Part shown: positions 8,405 to 16,694 of the stretch, in pieces | Numbering within the stretch: position 1 is the stretch's first letter | Layout: each line of letters opens with the position of its first letter | Assembly: GCF_003391135.1 (NCBI RefSeq) | Contig: NZ_CP031455.1 | Location: 5,502,001 to 5,566,000, forward strand | Direction of reading: 5' to 3' | From: Streptoverticillium olivoreticuli subsp. olivoreticuli | GTDB lineage: Bacteria; Actinomycetota; Actinomycetes; Streptomycetales; Streptomycetaceae | DNA: 64,000 bases | The notes under the pieces: generated by a model | Databases searched by the model: none | What the model saw: only the letters and a program-made list of their open reading frames with translations | What the model was told of the DNA's origin: nothing | Made by a program: the position numbers and the translations under genes

Positions 8405-10255
8405 ATGTCTGTCAGGGTAGATGGCAAAAAGTCCGATGGGGTTCCCGAGGGAACCAAGCGACTGTCGAGGCTTGCGCGTATCGCCAAGGGGCCGCGGCCC
8501 GAGAGCGTGCCGACCGTGGTGGGATGGGTCGGCATCATCATCGGCCTGCTCAACATCGTGGCCGGAGTCGTCCCTCGGCTCCGCTGGAGCAAGTTCCACA
8601 CGTGGGCCGAGGTCCTGCCCGGTACGGTGACCCAGCTCGCGGCGGCCGGGTCCATCGTCGTCGGCATCCTGATGCTGATGCTGGCCCACGGCCTCAAGCG
8701 CGCCAAGCAGCGGGCCTGGCTCGCCGCCGTCGTCGTCCTGCCGATCGGTGCGGCCGCCCAGCTGATCTACCGCCACTCGATCATCGGCACGATCTGCTCG
8801 CTGGCGCTCTTCGCCTACCTGGTCTGGCACAAGCCCTCCTTCACGGCCCTGCCCGACCCGCGCAGCCGCTGGAAGGCGGTGGCGAACTTCATCATCATGG
8901 GTGGCGTCAGCTTCACCCTCGGGTGGATCATCGTCGGCTCGCAGTACAAGCGGATGGTCGGCGACCCGTCGGTCGTCGAGCAGATCGAGCACGTGATCTG
9001 GGGCCTCTTCGGCTTCGAGGGCTCGATCCGCTACACCCACGGCGTCGACTACACCGTCGGCTACTCCCTCGGTGCGCTCGGCCTGCTGACCGTCGCCTCC
9101 ACCGCCTACCTCGCCTTCCGCCCGGCCTACCCGGCCGCGGTGCTGACCGAGGAGGACGAGGACCGGCTGCGCGAGCTCCTCGCCAAGCACGGTGCGCGCG
9201 ACTCGCTCGGCCACTTCGCGCTGCGCCGCGACAAGAGCGTCGTCTTCTCCCCGTCCGGCAAGGCCGCGGTCTCCTACCGCGTCGTCTCCGGTGTGATGCT
9301 CGCCAGCGGTGACCCCATCGGTGACGTGGAGGCCTGGCCGGGCGCCATCGAGCAGTTCATGGAGCTCGCCAAGCGCCACTCCTGGACCCCGGCGGTCGCC
9401 GGCTGCAGTGAGACCGGCGGCGAGGTCTGGACCCGCGAGACGGGCCTTGACGCGCTGGAGATGGGCGACGAGGCCATCGTCGACGTGGCCGACTTCTCCC
9501 TCACCGGGCGTGCCATGCGCAACGTCCGCCAGATGGTCAAGCGCATCGAGCGCAACGGCTACGAGACCAAGGTGCGCCGCGTCGGCGAGCTGAGCCCCAC
9601 CGAGCTGGAGGCCGTGCAGAAGGCCGCCGAGGCCTGGCGCGACACCGAGGACGAGCGCGGCTTCTCCATGGCCCTGGGCCGCATCGGCGACCCCAAGGAC
9701 CTCGACGCCGTCATCGCCACCGCCCACAAGGCGCCGGAGGAGGGCGAGGAGCCCGGTCCCTTCGGCGACCTGCAGGCCATGCAGCACTACGTGCCCTGGG
9801 GCCCGGACGGCCAGTCGCTGGAGCTGATGCGCCGCGACCGCAGCGCCGACCCCGGCATGAACGAGCTGCTCATCGTCGCCTTCCTGCAGGCCGCGCCCGA
9901 CCTGAAGATCAAGCGGCTGTCGCTGAACTTCGCGTTCTTCCGCTCCGCCCTGGAGCGCGGCGGCAAGCTCGGCGCCGGCCCGGTGGTCCGGGTCCAGCGC
10001 GCGGTGCTGGTCTTCCTCTCGCGCTGGTTCCAGATCGAGTCGCTGTACAAGTTCAACGAGAAGTTCCGGCCGCGCTGGGAGCCGCGCTTCATCGTCTTCC
10101 CGAACAACCGCGACCTGCCGCGCATCGGCTTCGCGATGATGCAGGCGGAGGGCTTCCTGGAGCTGCCGCGCCTGCTGCGCCGCCGCCCGGCCGAGCCCAA
10201 GCCGTGCATGGACGACGAGAAGGTCTCCGTCGCGGAGGTCACGCGCGCCGCGTGA
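8405..10255 (+). CDS. Phosphatidylglycerol lysyltransferase-domain membrane protein (MprF/LysX-like, DUF2156)
   Basis: A 616-residue protein. The N-terminal 240 residues hold about six membrane segments. The C-terminal 350 residues form a soluble GNAT-like DUF2156 domain, including the ending block PRWEPRFIVFPN. Family knowledge: this domain transfers lysine from lysyl-tRNA to phosphatidylglycerol, reducing surface negative charge and cationic-peptide sensitivity. No lysyl-tRNA synthetase domain is fused, unlike mycobacterial LysX. ATG 8405 has GGGAAGAG immediately upstream; an upstream in-frame start at 8348 lacks a ribosome site. The neighbour on the other side of the divergent promoter is an exported esterase, consistent with an envelope role. 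Confidence 0.85.
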   Translation: MSVRVDGKKSDGVPEGTKRLSRLARIAKGPRPESVPTVVGWVGIIIGLLNIVAGVVPRLRWSKFHTWAEVLPGTVTQLAAAGSIVVGILMLMLAHGLKRAKQRAWLAAVVVLPIGAAAQLIYRHSIIGTICSLALFAYLVWHKPSFTALPDPRSRWKAVANFIIMGGVSFTLGWIIVGSQYKRMVGDPSVVEQIEHVIWGLFGFEGSIRYTHGVDYTVGYSLGALGLLTVASTAYLAFRPAYPAAVLTEEDEDRLRELLAKHGARDSLGHFALRRDKSVVFSPSGKAAVSYRVVSGVMLASGDPIGDVEAWPGAIEQFMELAKRHSWTPAVAGCSETGGEVWTRETGLDALEMGDEAIVDVADFSLTGRAMRNVRQMVKRIERNGYETKVRRVGELSPTELEAVQKAAEAWRDTEDERGFSMALGRIGDPKDLDAVIATAHKAPEEGEEPGPFGDLQAMQHYVPWGPDGQSLELMRRDRSADPGMNELLIVAFLQAAPDLKIKRLSLNFAFFRSALERGGKLGAGPVVRVQRAVLVFLSRWFQIESLYKFNEKFRPRWEPRFIVFPNNRDLPRIGFAMMQAEGFLELPRLLRRRPAEPKPCMDDEKVSVAEVTRAA

Positions 10256-10282
10256 CCGTACGGCACAGGCCCGAGGCCCTGT

Positions 10283-10325
10283 CCGACCACCCTTCCCCGG
10301 GCGACCGTCCGGGAAGGGTGGTCGG
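10283..10325 (+). terminator. Hairpin terminator after the lysyl-PG synthase-like gene
   Basis: Perfect 15-bp arms at 10283-10297 and 10311-10325 around a 13-nt loop. There is no T-tract, which is common in high-GC actinobacteria. Confidence 0.7.
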
Positions 10326-10409
10326 GCGGGGCCTTCGTCATATGTCGAAGGCGGCCGGAGTTCGCCGGACCGGCCTCCGGGCGGGCGGCGCGCCCTTCAC
10401 CGCACGCCC

Positions 10410-10424
10410 TAGGCTGGTGGCATG
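10410..10424 (+). promoter_or_regulatory. Leaderless-type -10 element of folP
   Basis: TAGGCT at 10410-10415, then 6 nt, then ATG 10422. No Shine-Dalgarno sequence is present. Confidence 0.55.
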
Positions 10425-11351
10425 AGTACGTTGCGCGGTCGATTCGGGCCGGTCGGTCTGCCGGAGTGGGGCCGCTGTGCGGTGATGGGCGTGGTCAACG
10501 TCACGCCCGATTCGTTCTCCGACGGCGGCCGTTGGTTCGACACCGAAGGGGCGGTCAAGCGGGGTCTGGACCTGGCCGCCGAGGGGGCCGACCTGGTCGA
10601 CGTGGGCGGCGAGTCGACCCGGCCGGGCGCGGCCCGGGTGGACGAGCGCGAGGAGCTGCGCCGGGTGATCCCGGTGGTCCGCGGGCTGGCGGCCGAGGGG
10701 GTGGTGGTGTCCGTGGACACCATGCGCGCCTCGGTCGCGGAGGCGGCCGTCGAGGCGGGCGCGGCGCTGGTCAACGATGTGAGCGGTGGCCTCGCGGATC
10801 CGGCGATGGTGCCGGTGGTGGCCACGGCCGGGGTGCCGTTCGTGGTGATGCACTGGCGCGGCTTCAGCGCGGACATGAACAACCGGGCGGTCTACGGCGA
10901 CGTGGTCGGCGAGGTCCTCGGCGAGTTGCGGCAGCGGCTGGACGCGGTGGTCGCCGCGGGGGTGGACCCGGAGCGGCTGGTCGTCGACCCGGGGCTGGGC
11001 TTCGCGAAGACCGCGGACCACGACCTGGCCCTGGTCGCCCAGCTGGCCAGGCTCCGCCGGGAGCTGGGGCTGCCGATGCTGGTGGCCGCCTCCCGGAAGC
11101 GCTTCCTCGGCCGGGTGCTGGCCGGGGACGACGGCGGCAGCCCGCCGCCGGCGCGGGAGCGGGACGCGGCGACGGCGGCGGTGTCGACGATCGCCGCGCG
11201 CGAGGGCGCGTGGGCGGTGCGGGTGCACGAGGTGCGGGCGAGCGCCGACGCGGTGCGGGTGGTGCGGGCCGTGGACCAGGCGGCCGAGACGGCGGGGGTG
11301 GCGATGGTGGCCGAGCCGGCGGGCGCCCCGGGCGCCGAGGGGGCCGAGTGA
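10422..11351 (+). CDS. folP: Dihydropteroate synthase
   Basis: A 309-residue TIM-barrel enzyme joining p-aminobenzoate to dihydropterin pyrophosphate, the sulfonamide target. Diagnostic blocks are present: NVTPDSFSDGG near residues 26-36, DVGGESTRPGA, LVNDVSGG and VDPGLGFAKT. The C-terminal 20 residues are a low-complexity Ala/Glu/Pro tail. Its TGA overlaps the GTG of the next gene (GTGA), so translation is coupled. The gene appears to start a transcription unit, because TAGGCT is 6 nt upstream and a terminator hairpin precedes it. folB and folK follow after 0.8 kb. Confidence 0.95.
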   Translation: MSTLRGRFGPVGLPEWGRCAVMGVVNVTPDSFSDGGRWFDTEGAVKRGLDLAAEGADLVDVGGESTRPGAARVDEREELRRVIPVVRGLAAEGVVVSVDTMRASVAEAAVEAGAALVNDVSGGLADPAMVPVVATAGVPFVVMHWRGFSADMNNRAVYGDVVGEVLGELRQRLDAVVAAGVDPERLVVDPGLGFAKTADHDLALVAQLARLRRELGLPMLVAASRKRFLGRVLAGDDGGSPPPARERDAATAAVSTIAAREGAWAVRVHEVRASADAVRVVRAVDQAAETAGVAMVAEPAGAPGAEGAE

Positions 11352-11839
11352 GCGCGGCCCGTACGGACGCCGAGCGGGTCGAGCTGGCGAACACCGCGCT
11401 GTACGAGGCGGTGGAGCGCGGCGACACGGTGGCCATGGGGCGGCTGTGGCTGGACGACCCCGATGCCGAGGTGTCCTGTGTGCACCCGGGCTGGCCGGTG
11501 CTGCGCGGGCGGACCGAGGTGCTCCGGTCGTATGCGCTGATCATGGCGAGCACCGACTACATCCAGTTCTTCCTGACGGACGTCGAGGTCGCGGTGGCCG
11601 GTGACACGGCGCTGGTGACCTGCACCGAGAACATCCTCAGCGGCGGCCCGTCCGAGGCGGAGGGCGAGCTGGGGCCGCTGGTGGGCCAGCTGGTCGTGGC
11701 GACCAACGCCTTCCGGCGGGTCGGCGAGGAGTGGAAGGTGTGGTCCCACCACGGCTCGCCGGTGCTCGCGGGGCGTGACGACGAGGAGGAGGACGGCCCG
11801 GAGGGCAGAGAGGGCGCGGACGGTCCGGAAGGGGCGTGA
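11348..11839 (+). CDS. NTF2-like / SnoaL-like protein
   Basis: A 163-residue protein whose core (residues about 10-140) reads as an alpha+beta cone fold: ALYEAVERGDTVAMGRLW, a CVHPGW strand and a FRRVGEEWKVWSHHGSP C-terminal strand. This is typical of DUF4440/SnoaL_3 members of the NTF2-like superfamily. The last 25 residues are acidic and low-complexity. The start is the GTG at 11348, which overlaps the folP stop codon in a GTGA. No catalytic activity can be assigned. Its coupling to folP and position inside the folate genes suggest a linked role, but this is context only. Confidence 0.8.
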   Translation: MSAARTDAERVELANTALYEAVERGDTVAMGRLWLDDPDAEVSCVHPGWPVLRGRTEVLRSYALIMASTDYIQFFLTDVEVAVAGDTALVTCTENILSGGPSEAEGELGPLVGQLVVATNAFRRVGEEWKVWSHHGSPVLAGRDDEEEDGPEGREGADGPEGA

Positions 11840-12165
11840 CCGGCGCCCTGGCGTCAGCGCCGGGCATTCGGAAGCCACTCGTTCGGGGTGCTTGATGGCC
11901 GGGTAGGGGTGAGGCACGGAGCCGGGGGCAAGCGCGGCGCGACCGGTCGGCGGCGTTGGGGTTCCTGTCCGTGAAGCTCTGTGGCGTCCTTAAACATCCG
12001 CAAATGTCGTCACATGTCGACAGCGCCCCCTGACGTCCGGGTGCGAGCACTGTCGGTGCTCGCAGGTAGATTCGAAGTGGGTACCCCGGCCGACGGGGGA
12101 CGGGCGATGTGCCGGCAGTGGCCGGTGCGCACCCGGCATACCGACGACCAGCAGGAGTGATTCGT
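11840..12165 (+). other. 326-bp intergenic region before folB
   Basis: Contains a less GC-rich stretch around 11978-12020 with two ATGTCG words, a perfect 8-bp hairpin (12043-12050 with 12056-12063, loop TGTCG) and a TAGATT hexamer near 12067 that could be a -10 about 85 nt before folB. This suggests folB-folK has its own promoter. Nothing coding was seen. Confidence 0.45.
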
Positions 12166-12525
12166 GTGGATCGTGTCGCGCTGCGCGGCTTGAAGGCCCG
12201 CGGGCACCACGGGGTTTTCCCCCGGGAGCGCGAAGAGGGCCAGACCTTCATCGTGGACCTGGTGCTGAGTCTGGACACCCGGCCCGCCGCGGCCACCGAC
12301 GACCTCGCGAAGACCGTGCACTACGGCGTGGTGGCGGAGGAGGTCGTCGACGTCGTCCAGGGGGAAGCCGTCGACCTGATCGAGACCCTCGCCGAGCGGA
12401 TCGCCCAGGTGTGTCTCAAGCACGAAGCGGTGCGGGAGGTGGAGGTCGTGGTGCACAAGCCCGACGCCCCCATCACCGTGCCTTTTGACGATGTGACGAT
12501 CACTATTACCCGGAGCCGAGTATGA
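12166..12525 (+). CDS. folB: Dihydroneopterin aldolase
   Basis: A 119-residue protein that converts dihydroneopterin to 6-hydroxymethyl-dihydropterin. It shows the family's LRGLKARGHHGVFPREREEGQ start, the TVHYGVVAEEV block and the VEVVVHKPDAPI block. GTG 12166 has AGGAG (12153-12157) 8 nt upstream. The gene ends in an ATGA overlap with folK, the enzyme for the next step, so the two are translationally coupled. Its size is typical for the family. Confidence 0.95.
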   Translation: MDRVALRGLKARGHHGVFPREREEGQTFIVDLVLSLDTRPAAATDDLAKTVHYGVVAEEVVDVVQGEAVDLIETLAERIAQVCLKHEAVREVEVVVHKPDAPITVPFDDVTITITRSRV

Positions 12526-13115
12526 GCAGCAGCGACCCGACCGTGCAGCCGGTGCCCGCCTCCGTGGTGGAGCAGGTGGACGCCGCAGATGTGACCTTGA
12601 GCAACCCCAAGCGGGCCGTGATCTCGCTGGGCAGCAACCTCGGCAACCGCCTGGAGACCCTCCAGGGCGCCATCGACGCGCTGGAGGACACGCCCGGCGT
12701 GCGGGTCAAGGCGGTCTCCCCGGTCTACGAGACGGAGCCGTGGGGCGTCGAGCCGGGCACCCAGCCCTCGTATTTCAACGCCGTCGTCCTGGTGAAGACC
12801 ACCCTCCCGCCGGACTCGCTGCTGGAGCGCGGGCACGCGATCGAGGAGGCCTTCGAGCGGGTGCGCGACGAGCGCTGGGGCCCGCGGACGCTGGATGTCG
12901 ACATCGTCAGCTATCAGGACGTCCTCTCCGACGACCCCGTCCTCACGCTGCCGCACCCGCGCGCCCACGAGCGTGCCTTCGTGCTGGCGCCGTGGCACGA
13001 CGTGGACCCCGAGGCCGTGGTCCCGGGGCGCGGCGCGGTCGTCGAGCTGCTGGCCCAGGTCGGTCTCGACGGGGTCGCCCCGCGGGTGGACCTGGAACTG
13101 CGACTGCCCGAGTAG
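12522..13115 (+). CDS. folK: 2-amino-4-hydroxy-6-hydroxymethyldihydropteridine pyrophosphokinase
   Basis: A 197-residue HPPK that pyrophosphorylates 6-hydroxymethyl-dihydropterin to make the FolP substrate. Motifs present are ISLGSNLGNR, the pterin-binding VYETEPWGV and RWGPRTLDVDIV with the metal-binding Asp residues. Compared with E. coli HPPK it has an N-terminal extension of about 30 residues before ISLGSN, as is common in actinobacteria. ATG 12522 overlaps the folB stop codon. Confidence 0.95.
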   Translation: MSSSDPTVQPVPASVVEQVDAADVTLSNPKRAVISLGSNLGNRLETLQGAIDALEDTPGVRVKAVSPVYETEPWGVEPGTQPSYFNAVVLVKTTLPPDSLLERGHAIEEAFERVRDERWGPRTLDVDIVSYQDVLSDDPVLTLPHPRAHERAFVLAPWHDVDPEAVVPGRGAVVELLAQVGLDGVAPRVDLELRLPE

Positions 13116-13198
13116 GCGTTGGGCCGAGAGACGTACGAGATGAGGGGCGAGGGCGCGGAGCGACCTGCTCCGCGATCTGCTCACGGAGGAGCGAACCG

Positions 13199-13693
13199 GT
13201 GAAGCAACTGCGGGTCAGGGTGCTGGCCGGGCTGTTCGTCGTGGCCGGGGTGGTGTCCTGGGCGGGCGCCCGGCTGTGGGACGCCTTCGGCACACTGCCG
13301 AGCGTGCCCGTGGCGGCCCCCATCGTGCTGGCCGTCATCGCCGTCGTGCTGGCCGCGACGGCGCTCTCGCTGCGCGCCCGGCTGCGGGCGCAGCGCGAGC
13401 GGCGCCCCGGCGCGAAGGGCGTCGACCCGCTGGTGGCCGCCCGCGCGGTGGTCTTCGGCCAGGCGAGCGCGCTGGTCGCGGCGCTGGTCGCGGGCATGTA
13501 CGGCGGCGTGGGCACGTTCCTGCTGCTGGCCGGCCTGGACAACAACCCGGCCCGCCGGGACCAGACGATCTACGCCGGGGCGTCCGTCCTGGCCGCTGTC
13601 TGCGTCGTCGTGGCGGCGTTCTTCCTGGAGCGGGTCTGCCGGCTTCCGGAGGACGACGACGAAGAGGGCGGGACGGGCTCGGCCCGGGCGTAG
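13199..13693 (+). CDS. DUF3180 membrane protein
   Basis: A 164-residue protein with four predicted membrane helices: residues about 5-25, 36-57, 80-105 and 122-143. It ends in a short acidic cytoplasmic tail (EDDDEEGG). GTG 13199 follows a good GGAGGAG at 13185-13191. Family knowledge: DUF3180 genes sit next to folK across actinobacteria and have no known function. The conserved adjacency suggests a link to folate or pterin metabolism or transport, but nothing in the sequence shows it. The gene ends at a palindromic terminator. Confidence 0.85.
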   Translation: MKQLRVRVLAGLFVVAGVVSWAGARLWDAFGTLPSVPVAAPIVLAVIAVVLAATALSLRARLRAQRERRPGAKGVDPLVAARAVVFGQASALVAALVAGMYGGVGTFLLLAGLDNNPARRDQTIYAGASVLAAVCVVVAAFFLERVCRLPEDDDEEGGTGSARA

Positions 13694-13698
13694 CTTTT

Positions 13699-13738
13699 CA
13701 AATGGCGGACGGGCTGAAATCAGCCCGTCCGCCATTTG
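13699..13738. terminator. Perfect 19-bp palindrome between DUF3180 gene and convergent ABC ATPase gene
   Basis: Arms at 13699-13717 and 13720-13738 with a 2-nt centre. The right arm is also the start of interspersed-repeat copy 2, so the repeat has been folded into a terminator. Confidence 0.8.
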
Positions 13739-13774
13739 AGGACGCGGCCGCAGGCCGCCCCCGCCGCAGGCGGC
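13720..13774 (+). repeat. Intergenic GC-rich interspersed repeat, copy 2
   Basis: Shares the CAGCCCGTCCG...TTTGAGGACGCGGCCG...CCCGCCGCAGGCGGC core with the copies at 893 and 51981. Confidence 0.75.
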
Positions 13775-13816
13775 AGGCGGCCCGCACCCAAGAACGGCCC
13801 CCCGTAAGGGCAAGGG

Positions 13817-14989
13817 CTACGCGTCGGCCACCGTCTCCACCGACACCTCCGTGCGCGCGGCGCCGAGCGCGTCCGCCGCCGTCGACCGCCGCAGGGCCTC
13901 GTGCAGGCGGGCCGGGGTCAGGACGCCCACGAAGTGGTCCGCCCGGTCGCCGTCGAGGACGGCGATCCACCCCGCGTCGTGCTGGAGCATCGTGCTGAAC
14001 GCCTGCTTCAGCGACGCCCCCACGGGCAGCCACGCGTCCATGCGCCGGGAGTGGTTCCGGACCGTACCGCCGTCGGGCGCGCCGGACAGCGCCTCCGCCG
14101 AGACCCAGCCGTGCAGCCCGTCCGCGCGGTCCAGGACCACCGCCCAGCGCGCCCCCTCCTCCTCCAGCCGGGCCGCCGCGTCGCGCACCCGGTCGTCGAG
14201 GTGGACGACGGGCGGCTGTTCGAGGTCGCCGGACTCGATGGGGGTGACGGAGAGCCGCTTGAGGCCCCGGTCGGCGCCGACGAAGTCGGCCACGTACGGC
14301 GTGGCGGGCGCCCCGAGCACGGCCGCGGGCGGGTCGAGCTGTTCGATGCGCCCGTTGCCGTAGACCGCGATGCGGTCACCGAGCCGGACCGCCTCCTCGA
14401 TGTCGTGGGTGACGAAGAGGACCGTCTTGCGCACCTGCGACTGGAGCCGCAGGAACTCGCTCTGGAGGTGCTCGCGGACCACCGGGTCGACCGCGCCGAA
14501 CGGTTCGTCCATCAGCAGGACGGGCGGGTCGGCGGCCAGCGCGCGGGCCACACCGACGCGCTGCCGCTGCCCGCCGGAGAGCTGTTCGGGGTAGCGGTCG
14601 CCGTAGACGGACGGGTCGAGCCCGACGAGGTCGAGCAGTTCGGCGGCGCGGGCGCGGGCCTTCTTGCGCTGCCAGCCGAGCAGGTGCGGGACGGTCGCGG
14701 TGTTGTCGAGCACGGTCTTGTGCGGGAAGAGGCCGACCTGCTGGATGACGTAGCCGATCCGGCGGCGCAGTTCGACGGGGTCGACGGTCGCGATGTCCTC
14801 GCCGTCGAGGAGGATCCGGCCGCTGGTCGGCTCGATCAGCCGGTTGACCATCTTCATGGTGGTGGTCTTGCCGCAGCCGGACGGTCCGACGAGCGTGACC
14901 AGCTCGCCCTCCGCCACCTCGAAGGACAGGTCGTCCACGGCGGTGGTGCCATCGGCGTAGCGCTTGGTGACGTGCTCGAAGCGGATCAT
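13817..14989 (-). CDS. Osmoprotectant-type ABC transporter ATP-binding protein with C-terminal CBS region
   Basis: A 390-residue ATPase with Walker A GPSGCGKT near residues 36-43, signature LSGGQRQR and Walker B VLLMDEPFGAVD. It is followed by a C-terminal region of about 130 residues that reads as CBS-type (residues about 245-375). This layout matches OpuCA/ProV ATPases that import glycine betaine, choline or carnitine; in OpuA the CBS pair senses ionic strength. The gene is divergent from the two permease genes and the binding-protein gene, with 128 bp between. ATG 14989 has GGGGAA just upstream. The exact substrate cannot be read from sequence. Confidence 0.88.
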   Translation of the reverse strand: MIRFEHVTKRYADGTTAVDDLSFEVAEGELVTLVGPSGCGKTTTMKMVNRLIEPTSGRILLDGEDIATVDPVELRRRIGYVIQQVGLFPHKTVLDNTATVPHLLGWQRKKARARAAELLDLVGLDPSVYGDRYPEQLSGGQRQRVGVARALAADPPVLLMDEPFGAVDPVVREHLQSEFLRLQSQVRKTVLFVTHDIEEAVRLGDRIAVYGNGRIEQLDPPAAVLGAPATPYVADFVGADRGLKRLSVTPIESGDLEQPPVVHLDDRVRDAAARLEEEGARWAVVLDRADGLHGWVSAEALSGAPDGGTVRNHSRRMDAWLPVGASLKQAFSTMLQHDAGWIAVLDGDRADHFVGVLTPARLHEALRRSTAADALGAARTEVSVETVADA

Positions 14990-15117
14990 GGTTCCCCATT
15001 CTGGCCGTACTCGCTCCCGACATTGTTGCCGTTGTGTGGCGCCGGACTCGAATGTCAGTGCCCGGGGTTAGGGTCGCCAGTAACCGACGGTCAATGCCCA
15101 GGGGGAGGTGAGAGCGT

Positions 15118-15846
15118 ATGGCGGGGCAGAACTGCCTGGTCACCAACGAGTGGATCTGCGGCGAATATCTGCGGACCCGCGGCCACGAGCTGACGGACGC
15201 CACGCTCCAGCACATCGGGATCACGCTGGCCTCGGTCGCCATCGGCGTGCTCGTCGCCTTCCCGCTGGCGCTGCTGGCCCGGAGGTGGCGGGCCGCGGCG
15301 GGCCCGGTGCTCGGCCTGACCACCGTGCTCTACACGGTGCCGTCGCTGGCCATGTTCTCGCTGCTGGTGCCCGTCTTCGGGCTGTCGGTGTCGGTCGTGG
15401 TCACCGGCCTGGTGCTCTATTCGCTGACGGTCCTCGTGCGGAACATCCTGGCCGGCCTGGCCTCGGTGCCGGAGGAGGCCCGCGAGGCCGCGCGCGGCAT
15501 GGGCTACGGCCCGCTGCGCCTGCTCTTCGGCGTGGAGCTGCCCCTGGCGCTGCCCGCCCTGATGGCCGGGCTGCGGATCGCCACGGTCTCCACCGTCTCG
15601 CTCACCACCGTGGGCGCCATCATCGGCTACGGCGGCCTCGGCAATCTCATCTATGAGGGCATGCACAGCTATTTCAAGGCGCAGGTGCTCACCGCCTCGG
15701 TGCTGTGCGTGGCGCTGGCGATCGTGGCCGACCTCGTGCTGCTGTTCGTGCAGCGGCTGCTGACCCCCTGGGCGCGGGCGGGCAAGCAGGCGAAGCGCCG
15801 TGGCAGGGGAGCGGGCGGGCGGCCGGTCACCGAGGGGGCTCTGTGA
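15118..15846 (+). CDS. Osmoprotectant ABC transporter permease (OpuCB/CD-like)
   Basis: A 242-residue BPD-type permease with about five membrane segments. The EAA-loop motif for ATPase docking is VPEEAREAARGMGYGPLRLLFGVELPLALP. A strong GGGGGAGGTG (15101-15110) lies 7 nt before ATG 15118. Its stop codon shares bases with the next permease's start, so the two subunits are probably made together and form a heterodimeric channel. The divergent ATPase gene and the downstream lipoprotein complete the importer. Confidence 0.9.
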   Translation: MAGQNCLVTNEWICGEYLRTRGHELTDATLQHIGITLASVAIGVLVAFPLALLARRWRAAAGPVLGLTTVLYTVPSLAMFSLLVPVFGLSVSVVVTGLVLYSLTVLVRNILAGLASVPEEAREAARGMGYGPLRLLFGVELPLALPALMAGLRIATVSTVSLTTVGAIIGYGGLGNLIYEGMHSYFKAQVLTASVLCVALAIVADLVLLFVQRLLTPWARAGKQAKRRGRGAGGRPVTEGAL

Positions 15847-16595
15847 TGGGCGTCATCGACCGTACGTGGACGTGGCTGACCACCGGCTCGCACTGGTCCG
15901 GCACGGACGGCGTGTGGCACCGGCTCGGCGAGCACCTGTTCCTGACCGTCGTCTGCCTGGCGATCTCCTGTGCCCTCGCACTGCCCGTCGCGGTGCTGCT
16001 GGGGCACGTGGGCCGGGGCGGTGCCCTCGCGGTGAACGTCTCCAACGCGGGGCGCGCCGTGCCGACGTTCGCGGTGCTGGTGCTGTTGTTGCTCAGCCCG
16101 CTGGGTACGCATGGCTCATGGCCGACCGTCATCGCGCTGGTGCTCTTCGCGATCCCTCCGCTGCTCACCAACGCGTACGTCGGGATGCGCGAGGTCGACC
16201 GGGACGTGGTCGAGGCCGCGCGCGGCATGGGCATGACCGGCCGTCAGCTGATCGGCCGGGTGGAGCTGCCGCTCGCGTTCCCGCTGATAGCGACCGGGGT
16301 GCGGACCGCCGCGGTGCAGGTGGTGGCCACGACCACGCTCGCCGCGCTGCCCGGCGGCGGTGGCCTGGGCCGGATCATCACGGCGGGCTTCCGGCTGACC
16401 GACACCGCTCAAGTGGTGTCCGGCGCGCTGCTGGTGGCCGTGCTCGCGCTGCTGGTCGAAGGCGTGCTGGTGGTCCTGGAGCGGCTGCTGGACCCGGTGC
16501 GCCGCAGGGCGAGGCGGACGGCCGGCCGGGCGGCGGGCGGCGACGGCCCGGTGGCGCCCGCCGACGCCGTCCCCGCGGTGGGCAGTGCCGTGTGA
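15846..16595 (+). CDS. Osmoprotectant ABC transporter permease, second subunit
   Basis: A 249-residue membrane protein related to the preceding permease, with the EAA loop REVDRDVVEAARGMGMTGRQ and a conserved TLAALPGGGGLGRIIT block. ATG 15846 overlaps the last base of the upstream gene; GTG 15843, one codon earlier, is equally possible. The last 35 residues form a basic then Ala/Gly/Pro-rich cytoplasmic tail. Two nonidentical permeases plus a separate lipoprotein is the OpuC arrangement rather than OpuB-like fusions. Confidence 0.9.
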   Translation: MGVIDRTWTWLTTGSHWSGTDGVWHRLGEHLFLTVVCLAISCALALPVAVLLGHVGRGGALAVNVSNAGRAVPTFAVLVLLLLSPLGTHGSWPTVIALVLFAIPPLLTNAYVGMREVDRDVVEAARGMGMTGRQLIGRVELPLAFPLIATGVRTAAVQVVATTTLAALPGGGGLGRIITAGFRLTDTAQVVSGALLVAVLALLVEGVLVVLERLLDPVRRRARRTAGRAAGGDGPVAPADAVPAVGSAV

Positions 16596-16694
16596 CACCC
16601 CTGTCCCGTCCGCCCTTGCGCGACGGCGGGAATGACGACCGATCAAGGGCCGTCCGGGCGCACCGGACGTCCGACCGAGTGGATGGAGTTCCCC

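Noticed and set aside
10466..11347. Extended 457-codon frame in front of the NTF2-like gene
   Set aside because: The part before 11348 is the Gly/Arg-rich shadow of folP; the real start is the GTG that overlaps the folP stop codon.
13841..14989. Plus-strand frames opposite the ABC ATPase gene
   Set aside because: The minus strand has Walker A, the signature and Walker B motifs, while the plus-strand frames have none.
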